From Actinomadura rudentiformis (GTDB taxonomy: Bacteria; Actinomycetota; Actinomycetes; Streptosporangiales; Streptosporangiaceae), in the NCBI RefSeq assembly GCF_008923185.1, contig NZ_WBMT01000005.1:186001-250000 (forward strand): a DNA stretch of 64,000 nt. Reading direction: 5' to 3'. Below, piece after piece: positions 25,973-35,411 of this stretch. The notes under the pieces were generated by a model that made no database searches, had not been told where the DNA came from, and was given only the letters and a program-made list of their open reading frames with translations. The first letter of the stretch is position 1; every line of letters starts with the position of its first letter. Both the position numbers and the translations under genes were made by a program.

Positions 25973-27400
25973 TCAACGGTGATCCGGCAATCCGCCCTGC
26001 CGGATCACTGCCGCGTACCAGCGCGCGCTGTCCTTGGGCACCCGGCGCTGCGTGGCGTAGTCGACGTGGACCAGGCCGAACCGCTTCGAGTACCCCCATG
26101 CCCATTCGAAATTATCCAGCAACGACCACGTGAAATAGCCCTGCAGCGGAACGCCCTCGGCGATGGCGGTGTGGCAGGCGCGCAGATGGGCGTCCAGGTA
26201 GGCGATGCGTTCACCGTCGTTGACGGTGCCGTCGGTGAGGGCCTCGTCGTAGCCGGCGCCGTTCTCGGTGATGTAGAGCGAGACGGGCGGGTACTCGCGG
26301 TGGAGCCGGGTCAGGACCTCATGGAGGCCGCTTTCGTCGATCTCCCAGCCCATGCCGGTGACCGGCCGCCCGCCGTCCACGAACCGCACGCGGTCGCTGC
26401 CCACCCAGGGGGAGTGGGAGGAGAACGGCGACGACACCGCCTGGGTCGCGTCGCCCGGGGTGCCGCTCACGGTGAAGCGCGAGTAGTAGTTGATCCCGAG
26501 CTGGTCGATGGGCTGGTTGATCGTCGCCAGGTCGCCCTCCTTGATGGCGACGTCGAAGTCGAGCCCCTCCAGGTCGGTCAGCACGTCCGCGGGGTAGGCG
26601 CCGCGCAGGAGCGGGTCGAGGAAGAAACGGTTCTGCATCCCGTCGATGCGGCGGGCCGCGTCGAGGTCGGCCTCCAGCTGGCTGGCCGGCGAGATCGCGT
26701 ACAGGTTGACGGCGGCGCCGAACCGGTTGTCCGGGTGGCGGGCGCGCATGGCCTCCACCGCCAGCCCGTGACCGAGCATCAGGTGGTGGGCGGCGCGCAG
26801 GGACGCGGCCGGCTCCCGCCGTCCGGGCGCGTGCTCGCCGGACGCGTACCCGAGGAACGCGGCGCACCACGGCTCGTTGATGGTCATCCACTGCCGCACC
26901 CGGTCCCCGAGGGCGGCCCCGACCTGCCCGGCGTAGTCGGCGAACCGGTAGGCGGTGTCGCGTTCGGGCCAGCCCCCCGCGTCCTCCAGCTCTTGCGGCA
27001 GGTCCCAGTGGTAGAGCGTGGGCCAGGGTTCGATCCCCGCCTCCAGCAGGGCGTCCACCAGCCGCTGGTAGAAGTCGATGCCCGCCTGGTTCAGCTTGCC
27101 CGCGCCGGACGGCTGGACCCGCGGCCACGAGATCGAGAACCGGTAGGCGGTGAGACCCAGGTCGGCCATGAGCGCCACGTCGTCGCGGAACCGGTGGTAG
27201 TGGTCGACGGCCACGTCACCGTTCTCGCCGTTCAGGACCTTGCCGGGCGTGCGGCAGAAGGTGTCCCAGATCGACGGTCCGCGGCCGTCCTCGGCGGCGG
27301 CGCCCTCGATCTGGTAGGCCGCGGTGGCGGCTCCCCAGCGGAACCCCGCGGGGAAAGCGGCGACCGGCGACGCGCTGTTGCTGTGCTGTACTGAGGTCAC
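25973..27400 (-). CDS. bglC: GH1 beta-glucosidase BglC
   Basis: Encodes 475 residues from a GTG that overlaps the cebG stop (GTGA). It is a full-length GH1 barrel: PAGFRWGAATAAYQIEG at the start, acid/base in TINEPW (E176), nucleophile in YITENGAGY (E379), and C-terminal LLDNFEWAWGYSKRFGL, the aglycone/glycone site. It is cytoplasmic. It hydrolyses imported cellobiose and cello-oligosaccharides to glucose (EC 3.2.1.21), which completes the ceb uptake route. Confidence 0.96.
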   Translation of the reverse strand: MTSVQHSNSASPVAAFPAGFRWGAATAAYQIEGAAAEDGRGPSIWDTFCRTPGKVLNGENGDVAVDHYHRFRDDVALMADLGLTAYRFSISWPRVQPSGAGKLNQAGIDFYQRLVDALLEAGIEPWPTLYHWDLPQELEDAGGWPERDTAYRFADYAGQVGAALGDRVRQWMTINEPWCAAFLGYASGEHAPGRREPAASLRAAHHLMLGHGLAVEAMRARHPDNRFGAAVNLYAISPASQLEADLDAARRIDGMQNRFFLDPLLRGAYPADVLTDLEGLDFDVAIKEGDLATINQPIDQLGINYYSRFTVSGTPGDATQAVSSPFSSHSPWVGSDRVRFVDGGRPVTGMGWEIDESGLHEVLTRLHREYPPVSLYITENGAGYDEALTDGTVNDGERIAYLDAHLRACHTAIAEGVPLQGYFTWSLLDNFEWAWGYSKRFGLVHVDYATQRRVPKDSARWYAAVIRQGGLPDHR

Positions 27401-28284
27401 GCCTTGATCGCACCTTCCATGATTCCGCCGATGATCTGGCGGCCGAACACGACGAACACGATGAGGAGCGGGAGGATCGCGATGGTCGTCCCGGCGAACA
27501 TCAGCGTGTAGTCCTTGAAGTAGGCGTTGGCCAGGTTGTTGATGGACAACTGCACGGTGGGGTTGTCGGGCGTCAGCACCGCCAGCGGCCACATGAACTC
27601 GTTCCAGGTCTGCATGAACGTGAACAGCCCGAGCACGCCCGCCGCGGGCCGCAACGCGGGCAGGACGACCCGCCAGTAGATGCCGAACGTCGTGCAGCCG
27701 TCGACGCGGGCCGCCTCGATCAGCTCGTCGGGCACCGCCTGGTCGGCGTACTGCCGCATCATGAACACGCCGAACCCGGTGACCAGGAACGGCACGATGA
27801 CCGCCTGCAGCTGGTTCTGCCAGCCCAGCTCCACCATGATCATGTAGAGCGGGACGATGCCCATCTGCACCGGGATCATCATCGTGGCGATGATCGTCAG
27901 CAGCAGCCCGTTCTTGCCGCGGAAGCGCAGCTTGGCGAACGCGAAACCGGCCAGCGAGGCGAAGAACACCGTCGAGATCGTCACCGCGCCGGAGGCGATG
28001 AACGAGTTGATCAGGCCCTTGGCGAAGTAGACGTCCTCGGTGCCGAACAGGCGGCTCACGTTGTCGCCGAACTTTCCGCCCGGCAGGACCGGCGGCGGCA
28101 CATCCGAGACGACGTCGTTCGTGCGCGTCGCCACGACGATCATCCAGTAGATCGGGAAGAGGGACAGCACCAGCGCCGCCATCAGCGTGATGTAGGTGAG
28201 CGGGCTGGCGTCCCAGAGGCCGCGCAGGCGACGCGCCGGGGTCCGCCCGGACCGGCCGCGCGTGGGGAGCGTGCGCGTGGTCAT
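27397..28284 (-). CDS. cebG: Cellobiose ABC transporter permease CebG
   Basis: Encodes 295 residues, with an ATG overlapping the cebF stop (ATGA). It has six membrane segments, an EAA loop (EAARVDGCTTFGIYWR) and the C-terminus GRQIIGGIMEGAIKA. Gene order (cebE-cebF-cebG-bglC) and the CebR box identify the system. It works with CebF and a shared MsiK-type ATPase that is not encoded here. Confidence 0.92.
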   Translation of the reverse strand: MTTRTLPTRGRSGRTPARRLRGLWDASPLTYITLMAALVLSLFPIYWMIVVATRTNDVVSDVPPPVLPGGKFGDNVSRLFGTEDVYFAKGLINSFIASGAVTISTVFFASLAGFAFAKLRFRGKNGLLLTIIATMMIPVQMGIVPLYMIMVELGWQNQLQAVIVPFLVTGFGVFMMRQYADQAVPDELIEAARVDGCTTFGIYWRVVLPALRPAAGVLGLFTFMQTWNEFMWPLAVLTPDNPTVQLSINNLANAYFKDYTLMFAGTTIAILPLLIVFVVFGRQIIGGIMEGAIKA

Positions 28285-29264
28285 TTGGTCCCTCCGGTGC
28301 GCCGCACGAACAGGAAGTTGAGCAGGGAGAAGACGATGATGAGGAGGAAGAGCGCCCAGGCGACGGTGGCGCCGTAGCCGTACCGGTCATGGCCGAACGC
28401 GTTGTCGAACATGTACATCGTCACGGTCTGGAACTGGTGGACCGGGCCGCCGTCCATGCGGTTGGGGGTGCCGACGCTGAACAACACCGGCTCGGTGAAC
28501 AGCTGCAGCCCGCCGATGGTGGAGATGATCACCGTGAAGATGATCGTGGGCCGCAACATCGGCACGGTGATCTGCCAGAACTGCCGGATCCGGGAGGCCC
28601 CGTCGATCGACGCCGCCTCGTACAGGTCCTTGGGGATCGCCTGCATGGCGGCCAGGTAGATGAGCGCGTTGTAGCCGATCCAGCGCCAGTTGACCATCGC
28701 CGAGATCGCCACCCACGACCAGCCGCGGTTCCCCTGCCAGTCGATCGCGCCGATGCCGACCAGGTCCAGGCCCCAGTTGACGAATCCGAAGTCACGGTCG
28801 AAGAGCTGGGTGAACACGATCGCGACGGCGGCGGTCGAGGTGATGAGCGGCGCGACCATCCCGATGCGGAACAGCGTGGGCGACCGCATCCGCCGGTTGA
28901 GCGCGTTCGCGAGGAAGAGCGCCAGCAGCAGCTGCGGAACAGTCGACAGCACGAAGATGCCGATCGTGTTGACCACGGCGTGCCAGAAGTCCTCGTCGCC
29001 GAGGAGATAGCTGTAGTTGTCGAGGCCGACCCACTTGCGCGTCCCGGAGGCGAGCCCCCAGTCGTGCAGGGAGACCCAGAGCGTGTAGAGGAGCGGGAAC
29101 GCACCGAAGACCAGGAAGACCAGGTAGAACGGCGAGATGAAGATATAAGGGGAGGCCTTCAGGTCGAACCGGGCCAGGCGGGATCGCCATGACCGGCGCG
29201 GGTCCTGCGGCTCTGCGGCCTTCGGCGGGCCGCCGTTCCGGGTGGGGCGAAGGTCCACGCTCAT
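28281..29264 (-). CDS. cebF: Cellobiose ABC transporter permease CebF
   Basis: Encodes 327 residues; AAAGGAGG precedes the ATG. It has a cytoplasmic tail of about 40 residues, six membrane segments and an EAA loop (EAASIDGASRIRQFWQ). It is separated from cebE by a 149-bp gap holding a stem-loop, unlike the overlapping joints elsewhere in the operon. Confidence 0.92.
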   Translation of the reverse strand: MSVDLRPTRNGGPPKAAEPQDPRRSWRSRLARFDLKASPYIFISPFYLVFLVFGAFPLLYTLWVSLHDWGLASGTRKWVGLDNYSYLLGDEDFWHAVVNTIGIFVLSTVPQLLLALFLANALNRRMRSPTLFRIGMVAPLITSTAAVAIVFTQLFDRDFGFVNWGLDLVGIGAIDWQGNRGWSWVAISAMVNWRWIGYNALIYLAAMQAIPKDLYEAASIDGASRIRQFWQITVPMLRPTIIFTVIISTIGGLQLFTEPVLFSVGTPNRMDGGPVHQFQTVTMYMFDNAFGHDRYGYGATVAWALFLLIIVFSLLNFLFVRRTGGTK

Positions 29265-29315
29265 ACGCCCTCCTTTCGACGTGTCGGGTTCGACGTGTGG
29301 GGGTGACGTGTGGGG

Positions 29316-29363
29316 GCGGCGGTGGGGCCGGATCGTCCTGCTCGATCACGGCACCACCGCCGC
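29316..29363 (-). promoter_or_regulatory. Stem-loop between cebE and cebF
   Basis: A perfect 10-bp stem (GCGGCGGTGG / CCACCGCCGC) with a 28-nt loop lies in the cebE-cebF gap. It probably attenuates transcription or protects the cebE 3' end. The result would be more binding protein than permease. Confidence 0.6.
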
Positions 29364-29413
29364 GGCTTGGATGTGCCTGGGGAGGTCCCCGGCGGATTTC
29401 CCTTGCGGAGGAA

Positions 29414-30715
29414 CTACCTGGCGGCCTTCTTGGCGGCCTCGACCGCCTTGGCCCAGGCCTCCTCGGGCTTGATCTTGCCCTGGCCGACCGCGATCAGGAC
29501 GTTCTCGACCGCCGACCGCACGTCCTCGTTCTTCGGGCCGAGGTAGACGGGCTTCACCTGGGCGGCCATGTCGCCGAAGATCTTGCCGACCGGGGCGTCA
29601 CTGAAGTAGGCGCTCTTGCTGCCGGACACCGTCGGGTCCTGGGCCGCCTGCGGCGACGAGGGGAAGACGTTCTTGTCCTTGTAGGCGGCCGCCTGCCCCT
29701 GCGGGTTGGTCAGGAACTTGGCGAGGTCGGCTGCCTCCTTGGGGTGCTTGGTCTGCTTGGGCACCGCCAGCCACGAGCCGCCCCAGTAGCCGCTGCCACC
29801 CGGGACCGCCGCGACGTCCCACTTGCCCTTGCCGAAGCCCGCGGAGAACTCCTCGATGCCGCCGAGCATCCAGGACGGGCACGGGATCGTGGCGAACGTG
29901 TCGCGCTTGAGCGCCGTCTGCCACGGCGGCGTGAAGATCGACATGTCCGAGGTCATCTTGGCCTGCTCGAACTTCAGCGCCGTGTCGAACGCGGTCTTGA
30001 TGGCCGGGTTGGTGTCGAAGACCAGGTTGTTGCTCTTGTCGAAGAAGCTGTAGCCCGGTCCGGCACCGGAGTTCTGCAGCACGGTCGTACGGAAGATCGC
30101 GGTCGGTCCGTCGAGCCACTTGCTCCCGGACACCTTGCCCGTGAACTTCTGCCCGGCCTGGAAGTAGGCGTCCCAGGTCGGCCAGAGCTTGGAGACCTCG
30201 TCCCGCTCGGTCGGGAGGCCCGCCTTCTTGAACAGGTCCTTCCGGTAGCACATGCCGAGCGGCCCGATGTCAGTGCCGAGGCCGACGAGGTGCTGCCCGT
30301 CCGGGCTGACGCCCATCTGCCACTTCCAGGGCAGGAAGTTGTTCTGCAGCGACCGGCCGCCGTGGTCGAAGAGGTTGACGAACTTGTTCTTCTGCTGCAT
30401 GTAGAGCGGGAGGATGCCCTCTTCGAGCGCGACGATGTCGCCGGCGCCGCTGTTGGTCGCGATCCACTGCTGGATACGCGGCTTGTAGTTGTCGAGCGTG
30501 TCGACCTTGCGCTGCTTGATCTTGACGTTCGGGTGCGCCGCCTCGTACTGCTTGTAGAGCTGGTCGTAACCGAACTCGCCGAAAATGTCGACGGTCAGCT
30601 CGATGTTGCCGCCCGCCTTGTCGCCGCCGTCGTCGTCGCCACCGCAGCCGGCCGCCGCCACCGCCAGCAGCCCGGCCAGTACGGTGGCGATCCCTGTTGT
30701 CAGCCCGCGTCTCAT
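29414..30715 (-). CDS. cebE: Cellobiose-binding lipoprotein CebE
   Basis: Encodes 433 residues from the ATG at 30715, with AGAGGGG at good spacing; a longer in-frame start at 30802 would run through the operator. It has a lipoprotein signal MRRGLTTG with lipobox AAAGC (Cys 25), then a Gly/Asp-rich linker (GGDDDGGDKAGG) and a CUT1 binder body (ELTVDIFGEFGYDQLY). It is anchored outside the membrane. It binds cellobiose or cello-oligosaccharides for CebFG. Confidence 0.92.
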   Translation of the reverse strand: MRRGLTTGIATVLAGLLAVAAAGCGGDDDGGDKAGGNIELTVDIFGEFGYDQLYKQYEAAHPNVKIKQRKVDTLDNYKPRIQQWIATNSGAGDIVALEEGILPLYMQQKNKFVNLFDHGGRSLQNNFLPWKWQMGVSPDGQHLVGLGTDIGPLGMCYRKDLFKKAGLPTERDEVSKLWPTWDAYFQAGQKFTGKVSGSKWLDGPTAIFRTTVLQNSGAGPGYSFFDKSNNLVFDTNPAIKTAFDTALKFEQAKMTSDMSIFTPPWQTALKRDTFATIPCPSWMLGGIEEFSAGFGKGKWDVAAVPGGSGYWGGSWLAVPKQTKHPKEAADLAKFLTNPQGQAAAYKDKNVFPSSPQAAQDPTVSGSKSAYFSDAPVGKIFGDMAAQVKPVYLGPKNEDVRSAVENVLIAVGQGKIKPEEAWAKAVEAAKKAAR

Positions 30716-30744
30716 TCCCCGGACCCCTCTCGCCTCGATCACTT

Positions 30745-30760
30745 GTGGGAGCGCTCCCAC
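30745..30760. promoter_or_regulatory. CebR operator upstream of cebE
   Basis: A perfect 16-bp palindrome contains TGGGAGCGCTCCCA (30746-30759), 30 bp before the cebE start. A consensus TTGACA (minus strand, 30787-30792) lies about 27 bp further upstream. The operator therefore overlaps the expected start-site region. Confidence 0.9.
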
Positions 30761-30863
30761 GAAGGAAAGACCGTGAGCCATGTCACTGTCAAGTTGTCGC
30801 AACGCAACCGTTACTTACCGGTCGCGCCCCACCGGGGATCCGGCGCAGGGATCAGAGGAGCCG

Positions 30864-31895
30864 TCAGCGGGAGGCGGCGGCCACGGGCGCGGGCGCGGTG
30901 GAACGGCGAACGACGAGCTCAGGCCGGTGGAGCAGTTCGGCGCGCGGTGCCCGGGTGCCCCCGATCTCCTCCAGCAGGTTGGCCACCGCCGCCAGTCCCA
31001 TCTCACGGACCGGCTGGCGGACGGTGGTCAGCGGCGGATCGAGAAAGGCGGTCATCGGTGAGTCGTCGAAGCCGACGACCGAGACGTCCTCGGGCACCCG
31101 CAGTCCCCGCTGCCGCACGCCCCGGATCGCGCCGATGGCGATGATGTCGCTGCCGCAGCAGATCGCGGTGGCGCCGCGGTCGATGAGCTCCTGCGCCGCG
31201 GCCTGGCCGCCCTCCACGGTGAACAGGGTGTTGACGATGAGGTCGTCCACGTCGGTGGCGCCCAGCTGCTCCTGCATGCCGCGGCGGAATCCCTCGGTCT
31301 TGCGGATCGAGGGCACGAACCGTGACTGGCCGGCCGCCAGGCCGATGCGGCGGTGCCCGAGCGCGGCGAGGTGCGCGACGGCCATCTCCAGCGAGACGGT
31401 GTCGTCGTTGGAGATGAACGGACCGCGGATCTCGGACCGGAAGCCGTTGATCAGCACGATCGGCAGGCCGCGGTCGATCAGGCGGGTGTAGCGCGACGGA
31501 TCGGACTGGGAGTCGGCGTGCTCGCCGTTGACGAAGATGATGCCTGCGACTCCGCGTTCGAGCAGCAGCTCGGTGTAGTCGTCCTCGCGGATGCCGCCGG
31601 GCGTCATCGTGCACAACACCGCCGCGTAGCCCGACAACGCCAGCGCGTTCTCGATGACCTGCGCGAACGCCGGGAAGATCGGATTGCTGAGCTCGGGCAC
31701 GATCAGGCCGATCAGCCCGGCCCGCTGCGACCGCAGCCGGGCCGGGCGCTCGTAGCCCAGGACGTCGAGCGTGGTGAGCACCGCCTGCCGGGTCCCCGCC
31801 GCCACGCCCGGCTTGCCGTTGAGCACCCGGCTCACGGTCGCCTCGCTGACCCCCGCGTGGGCCGCGATATCGGCCAGGCGCATCGTCATGGGCAT
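30864..31895 (-). CDS. malR: LacI-family repressor of the maltose operon (MalR-like)
   Basis: Encodes 343 residues from the ATG at 31895 (GGGAAAGG seven bases upstream). The HTH reads MRLADIAAHAGVSEATVSR with a hinge around RPARLRSQRAG. The effector domain has IGLIVPELSNPIFPAF, GHRRIGLAAG and VVGFDDSPMTAFLDPP. It lies 49 bp after the alpha-glucosidase gene in the mal operon, and Streptomyces MalR proteins sit beside malEFG. The expected sites are the repeats upstream of malE. The assignment rests on context and overall likeness. Confidence 0.8.
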   Translation of the reverse strand: MPMTMRLADIAAHAGVSEATVSRVLNGKPGVAAGTRQAVLTTLDVLGYERPARLRSQRAGLIGLIVPELSNPIFPAFAQVIENALALSGYAAVLCTMTPGGIREDDYTELLLERGVAGIIFVNGEHADSQSDPSRYTRLIDRGLPIVLINGFRSEIRGPFISNDDTVSLEMAVAHLAALGHRRIGLAAGQSRFVPSIRKTEGFRRGMQEQLGATDVDDLIVNTLFTVEGGQAAAQELIDRGATAICCGSDIIAIGAIRGVRQRGLRVPEDVSVVGFDDSPMTAFLDPPLTTVRQPVREMGLAAVANLLEEIGGTRAPRAELLHRPELVVRRSTAPAPVAAASR

Positions 31896-31944
31896 TAACT
31901 TACCTTTCCCGTTCGCTGTCTCCCCGGTCACTGACCGGGCACTT

Positions 31945-33609
31945 TCACTGACCGGACATGGCCTCGCACCAGACGGCGGTGTCGGGCGGCAGGACGAGGC
32001 GGTCACCGTCCGGGCGGACCGGCGCGCTCGCCAGGAGTGGCCGGCCGTACGCGGGCACGCGCACCGTGTCCTGGCCGAGGTTGACCGCGCAGACCAGCCG
32101 CCGCCCGCCCGTGCCCTCGCTTGCGCCCGTGCCGTCCGCGGCCGTGCCGCGTTCGAAGACCAGCGCGCCATCGGGGGCGGGGAGCCAGCGCAGCGTTCCG
32201 TCGCCGAGCGCGGGGTGCTCCCGCCTGATCCGCAGCGCCGCCCGGTAGAGCGCGAGCATCGACTCCGGGTCGGCCTCCTGCCGTTCCACCGTGAGGTCTC
32301 GCCAGCCCTCGGGCATGGGCAGCCAGCTGGAGCCCGGCCCGAAGCCGAACGGCGGCGCGTCGCCCGACCAGGGGAGCGGCACCCGGCATCCGTCGCGTCC
32401 CGACTCGGGATCGCGGCCGCGCTGCGGGTCCTGGAGGTACTCCTCGGGCAGGTCGAGTACTTCGGCGAGCCCCAGTTCCTCGCCCTGGTAGACGTACGCC
32501 GAGCCGGGCAGCGCCAGCATCAGCAGCGCGGCGGCACGGGCCCGCCGGACGCCGACCTCGCCGTCGCCGTACCGGGTGACGTGCCGCTTGACATCGTGGT
32601 TGGACAACACCCAGGTGCTGGGGGCGCCGACCCGGTCGACCGTGCGCAGCGACTCCTCGATGACGGCGCGCTTGTCGCGGGCGCTCCAGTCTGCGGTCAG
32701 GTAGTGGAAGTTGAACGCCTGGTGCAGTTCGTCCGGCCGCACGTAGTCGGCCAGGCGTTCCTGCGTCGGCGCCCACGCCTCCGCCACGCCGATCCGTTCG
32801 CCCTCGTAGGAGTCCAGCAGCCGCCGCCACCCGCGGTGGATGTCGTGCACGCCGTCCTGGTCGAAGTACGGCAGCACCTCCCGGCCCAGCATGGAGATCT
32901 GGTCGGTGTAGCCGAGGTCGGGCAGGCCGGGCGCCTTGACCATGCCGTGCGCGACGTCGATGCGGAAACCGTCCACGCCCAGGTCGAGCCAGAACCGCAG
33001 CACGTCGTCGAACTCGCGGTGGACCTCGGGATTCTCCCAGTTGAGATCGGGCTGCTCGGGGGCGAAGAGGTGCAGGTACCACTGGCCGTCGGGCACCCGG
33101 GTCCAGGCGGGTCCGCCGAAGACCGACTCCCAGTCGTTGGGCGGTTCGGCGCCGTCCGGCCCGCGCCCGTCGCGGAAGACGTACCGTGCCCGCTCCGGCC
33201 CGCCCGGCGCCGCCTCCAGCGCCTCCTGGAACCAGGCGTGCATGTCGGAACTGTGATTGGGCACCACGTCCACGATGATCCGCATGCCGTGCTCGTGAAC
33301 GTCGCGCACCAGCGCCCGCGCGTCGTTCAGCGAGCCGAAGATCGGGTCCACGTCCCGGTAGTCGGCGACGTCGTAGCCGAAGTCGGCCATCGGCGACGTG
33401 TAGAACGGCGTGAGCCAGAGCGCGTCCACACCCAGCTCGGCGAGATAGGGCAGCCGGCTGCGGATGCCCGCCAGGTCGCCGATGCCGTCGCCGTCGGAGT
33501 CGGCGAAGCTGCGGACGTAGACCTGGTAGATCACCGCGTCCCGCCACCACCGGGTACCCGTGGCGGGCACGGCGGCGGTCGTGGACACGGTCGTGCTGTG
33601 CTGTGTCAT
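31945..33609 (-). CDS. GH13 alpha-glucosidase
   Basis: Encodes 554 residues; AAAGGA lies before the ATG, 9 bp after malG. It is an alpha-amylase-family barrel with WWRDAVIYQVYVRSF at the start, the nucleophile in GFRIDVAHG (D218), the acid/base in VAEAW (E277) and the transition-state Asp in LSNHD (D339). There is no signal peptide, so it is a cytoplasmic exo-enzyme of the oligo-1,6-glucosidase/alpha-glucosidase subgroup. It releases glucose from imported maltose and maltodextrins (EC 3.2.1.20). Confidence 0.93.
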   Translation of the reverse strand: MTQHSTTVSTTAAVPATGTRWWRDAVIYQVYVRSFADSDGDGIGDLAGIRSRLPYLAELGVDALWLTPFYTSPMADFGYDVADYRDVDPIFGSLNDARALVRDVHEHGMRIIVDVVPNHSSDMHAWFQEALEAAPGGPERARYVFRDGRGPDGAEPPNDWESVFGGPAWTRVPDGQWYLHLFAPEQPDLNWENPEVHREFDDVLRFWLDLGVDGFRIDVAHGMVKAPGLPDLGYTDQISMLGREVLPYFDQDGVHDIHRGWRRLLDSYEGERIGVAEAWAPTQERLADYVRPDELHQAFNFHYLTADWSARDKRAVIEESLRTVDRVGAPSTWVLSNHDVKRHVTRYGDGEVGVRRARAAALLMLALPGSAYVYQGEELGLAEVLDLPEEYLQDPQRGRDPESGRDGCRVPLPWSGDAPPFGFGPGSSWLPMPEGWRDLTVERQEADPESMLALYRAALRIRREHPALGDGTLRWLPAPDGALVFERGTAADGTGASEGTGGRRLVCAVNLGQDTVRVPAYGRPLLASAPVRPDGDRLVLPPDTAVWCEAMSGQ

Positions 33610-33618
33610 CGGGTCCTT

Positions 33619-34482
33619 TCAGGACTTGGAGGCGCCGGCGGTCAGGCCGGTCACCAGGTGCCGCTGCACGGCGAGGAACACCGCGCCGGCCGGGATCGTG
33701 ATGAGGACCGCCGCCGCGGTCAGCCAGCCCCACTCGGCGCGGGTCTGGCTCACGAACTGCTGCAGGCCGGGCGCGAGCGTGTAGTGGTCGTCGCCGGTCA
33801 TGAACGCCGTCGCGTAGGCGACCTCGCCCCAGGCGGTGATGAACGAGTAGAACGCGGCGACGGCCAGGCCCGGCTTGGCCAGCGGCAGGATCAGCCGGAA
33901 GAACGCGCCGAACGGGGTCAGCCCGTCGATCTGCCCGGCCTGGTCGATCTCCGTCGGGATCGTGTCGAAGTAGCCCTTCATCATCCAGGCGCTGAACGGC
34001 ACCGCCACGGTCAGGTAGGCGACGACCAGGCCCGGATACTGGTTGATCAGGCCGAGCCTGCCCAGCAGATTGTAGAGCGGCACGATCAGGACGGCGACCG
34101 GGAACATCTGGGTGACCAGCAACAACCACAGGATCGTACGGAGCCCGGCGAACCGGAACCGGCTGATCGCGTACCCGGTGGACGCCGCGATCAGCACCCC
34201 GATCACCATCGTCATGCCCGCCACCAGCACCGAGTTGAGCAGCCAGCGCGGGAACGAGGTCTCGGTCAGCACGTAGCGGTAGTTGTCCAGCGTCGGCTGG
34301 TCGAAGAACCGCACGTCGCTGGAGATCCAGGCGCCCTTGGGCTTGAACGAGGTCAGCGCCAGCCACGCCAGCGGGATCAGCGAGATCGCGCTGGCCGTGA
34401 GCAGAGCGGCATGCAGCCCGACGGAGGCGACCACGCTGCGCTTTTTCCCCTCACGGAGCTTTTTCCCATCACGGGTGCTCAT
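33619..34482 (-). CDS. malG: Maltose/maltodextrin ABC permease MalG
   Basis: Encodes 287 residues. The ATG overlaps the malF stop (ATGA), and the frame open further upstream is a shadow of malF. A Lys/Arg-rich tail, six membrane segments and an EAA-type loop (DQAGQIDGLTPFGAFF) are visible. The loop has lost the leading EAA residues but keeps the Gly. The C-terminus is HLVTGLTAGASKS, as in actinobacterial MalG. Confidence 0.92.
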   Translation of the reverse strand: MSTRDGKKLREGKKRSVVASVGLHAALLTASAISLIPLAWLALTSFKPKGAWISSDVRFFDQPTLDNYRYVLTETSFPRWLLNSVLVAGMTMVIGVLIAASTGYAISRFRFAGLRTILWLLLVTQMFPVAVLIVPLYNLLGRLGLINQYPGLVVAYLTVAVPFSAWMMKGYFDTIPTEIDQAGQIDGLTPFGAFFRLILPLAKPGLAVAAFYSFITAWGEVAYATAFMTGDDHYTLAPGLQQFVSQTRAEWGWLTAAAVLITIPAGAVFLAVQRHLVTGLTAGASKS

Positions 34483-35411
34483 CCCCAGACCTCCCCGTGC
34501 TTGCGGAGCGAGCGGCGGTAGGCCCAGGCCATGATGACCAGCAGGGCGAGGATCACCAGGCCGTTGGCGGCGGCGCCGCTGTAGTCCCGGATCCCGGTGA
34601 AGGCGTCCCGGTACGCGGCCGTCACCAGGATCTCGGTGGCGCTGTCGGGACCGCCCCGGGTGAGCAGGAAGATCACCGGGAACTGGTTGAACGTCCAGAT
34701 CGTGCCGATGAGGATCACGGTCTGGCTGACCGGCCGCAACATCGGCAGCGTGATGTTGCGGAACTGCTGCCACGCCGACGCGCCGTCCACGCGGGACGCC
34801 TCGTACAGCTCGCCCGGGATCGACTGCAGCCCGCCCAGCAGCGCCACCATGTTGAACGCCACGCCGAGCCACACGTTCACCGTGATGACCGAGATCTTGG
34901 CCATCGTCGGATCGTCCAGCCAGTTCACCGCGGGGAGCCCGGCCGCCCGCAACATGCCGTTGGCCAGGCCGAAGTCGTGGTTGAGCAGGTAGCGCCAGAT
35001 GAACGTGGACACGAACGCCGGCGCGGCCCACGGCAACACCAGGAGCATCCGGTAGACGCCCCGGAACCGCACGCGCCGGTTGAGCAGCATCGCCAACCCG
35101 AGCCCGATGCTCACGTGCAGGAAGACGCAGGCCAGGGTCCACAGCGCGGTCCAGCCGAGCCGGAGCCAGAACGTGTCGTCCTGCATGATCTGCAGGTAGT
35201 TGTCCAGGCCGACGAACGAGTAGGTGGCCGGGATCTCGTTCATCCCGATCGTCCGGCCCACGTTCGCCTCGTTAGCGTCGGTCAGCGACAGGTAGACGCC
35301 GCGGACCAGGGGGTACCCGACGAGTACCCCCATGACGATGGCCACCGGGGCCACCATGGTCCACGCGTACCAGTGCGCCGAGGTCCAGCGCTTCCTGGTG
35401 AAGGGGCGCAT
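34479..35411 (-). CDS. malF: Maltose/maltodextrin ABC permease MalF
   Basis: Encodes 310 residues, with the ATG overlapping the malE stop. It has six membrane segments, with WLDDPTMAKISVI in the central region and an EAA loop (EASRVDGASAWQQFRN). It forms the channel with MalG. ATPase supply is presumably by MsiK from elsewhere. Confidence 0.92.
   Translation of the reverse strand: MRPFTRKRWTSAHWYAWTMVAPVAIVMGVLVGYPLVRGVYLSLTDANEANVGRTIGMNEIPATYSFVGLDNYLQIMQDDTFWLRLGWTALWTLACVFLHVSIGLGLAMLLNRRVRFRGVYRMLLVLPWAAPAFVSTFIWRYLLNHDFGLANGMLRAAGLPAVNWLDDPTMAKISVITVNVWLGVAFNMVALLGGLQSIPGELYEASRVDGASAWQQFRNITLPMLRPVSQTVILIGTIWTFNQFPVIFLLTRGGPDSATEILVTAAYRDAFTGIRDYSGAAANGLVILALLVIMAWAYRRSLRKHGEVWG

Noticed and set aside
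33619..35142. Possible long fused permease covering malG and part of malF
   Set aside because: Residues before the MalG start are a shadow of malF; the ATGA overlap gives two normal-length permeases.
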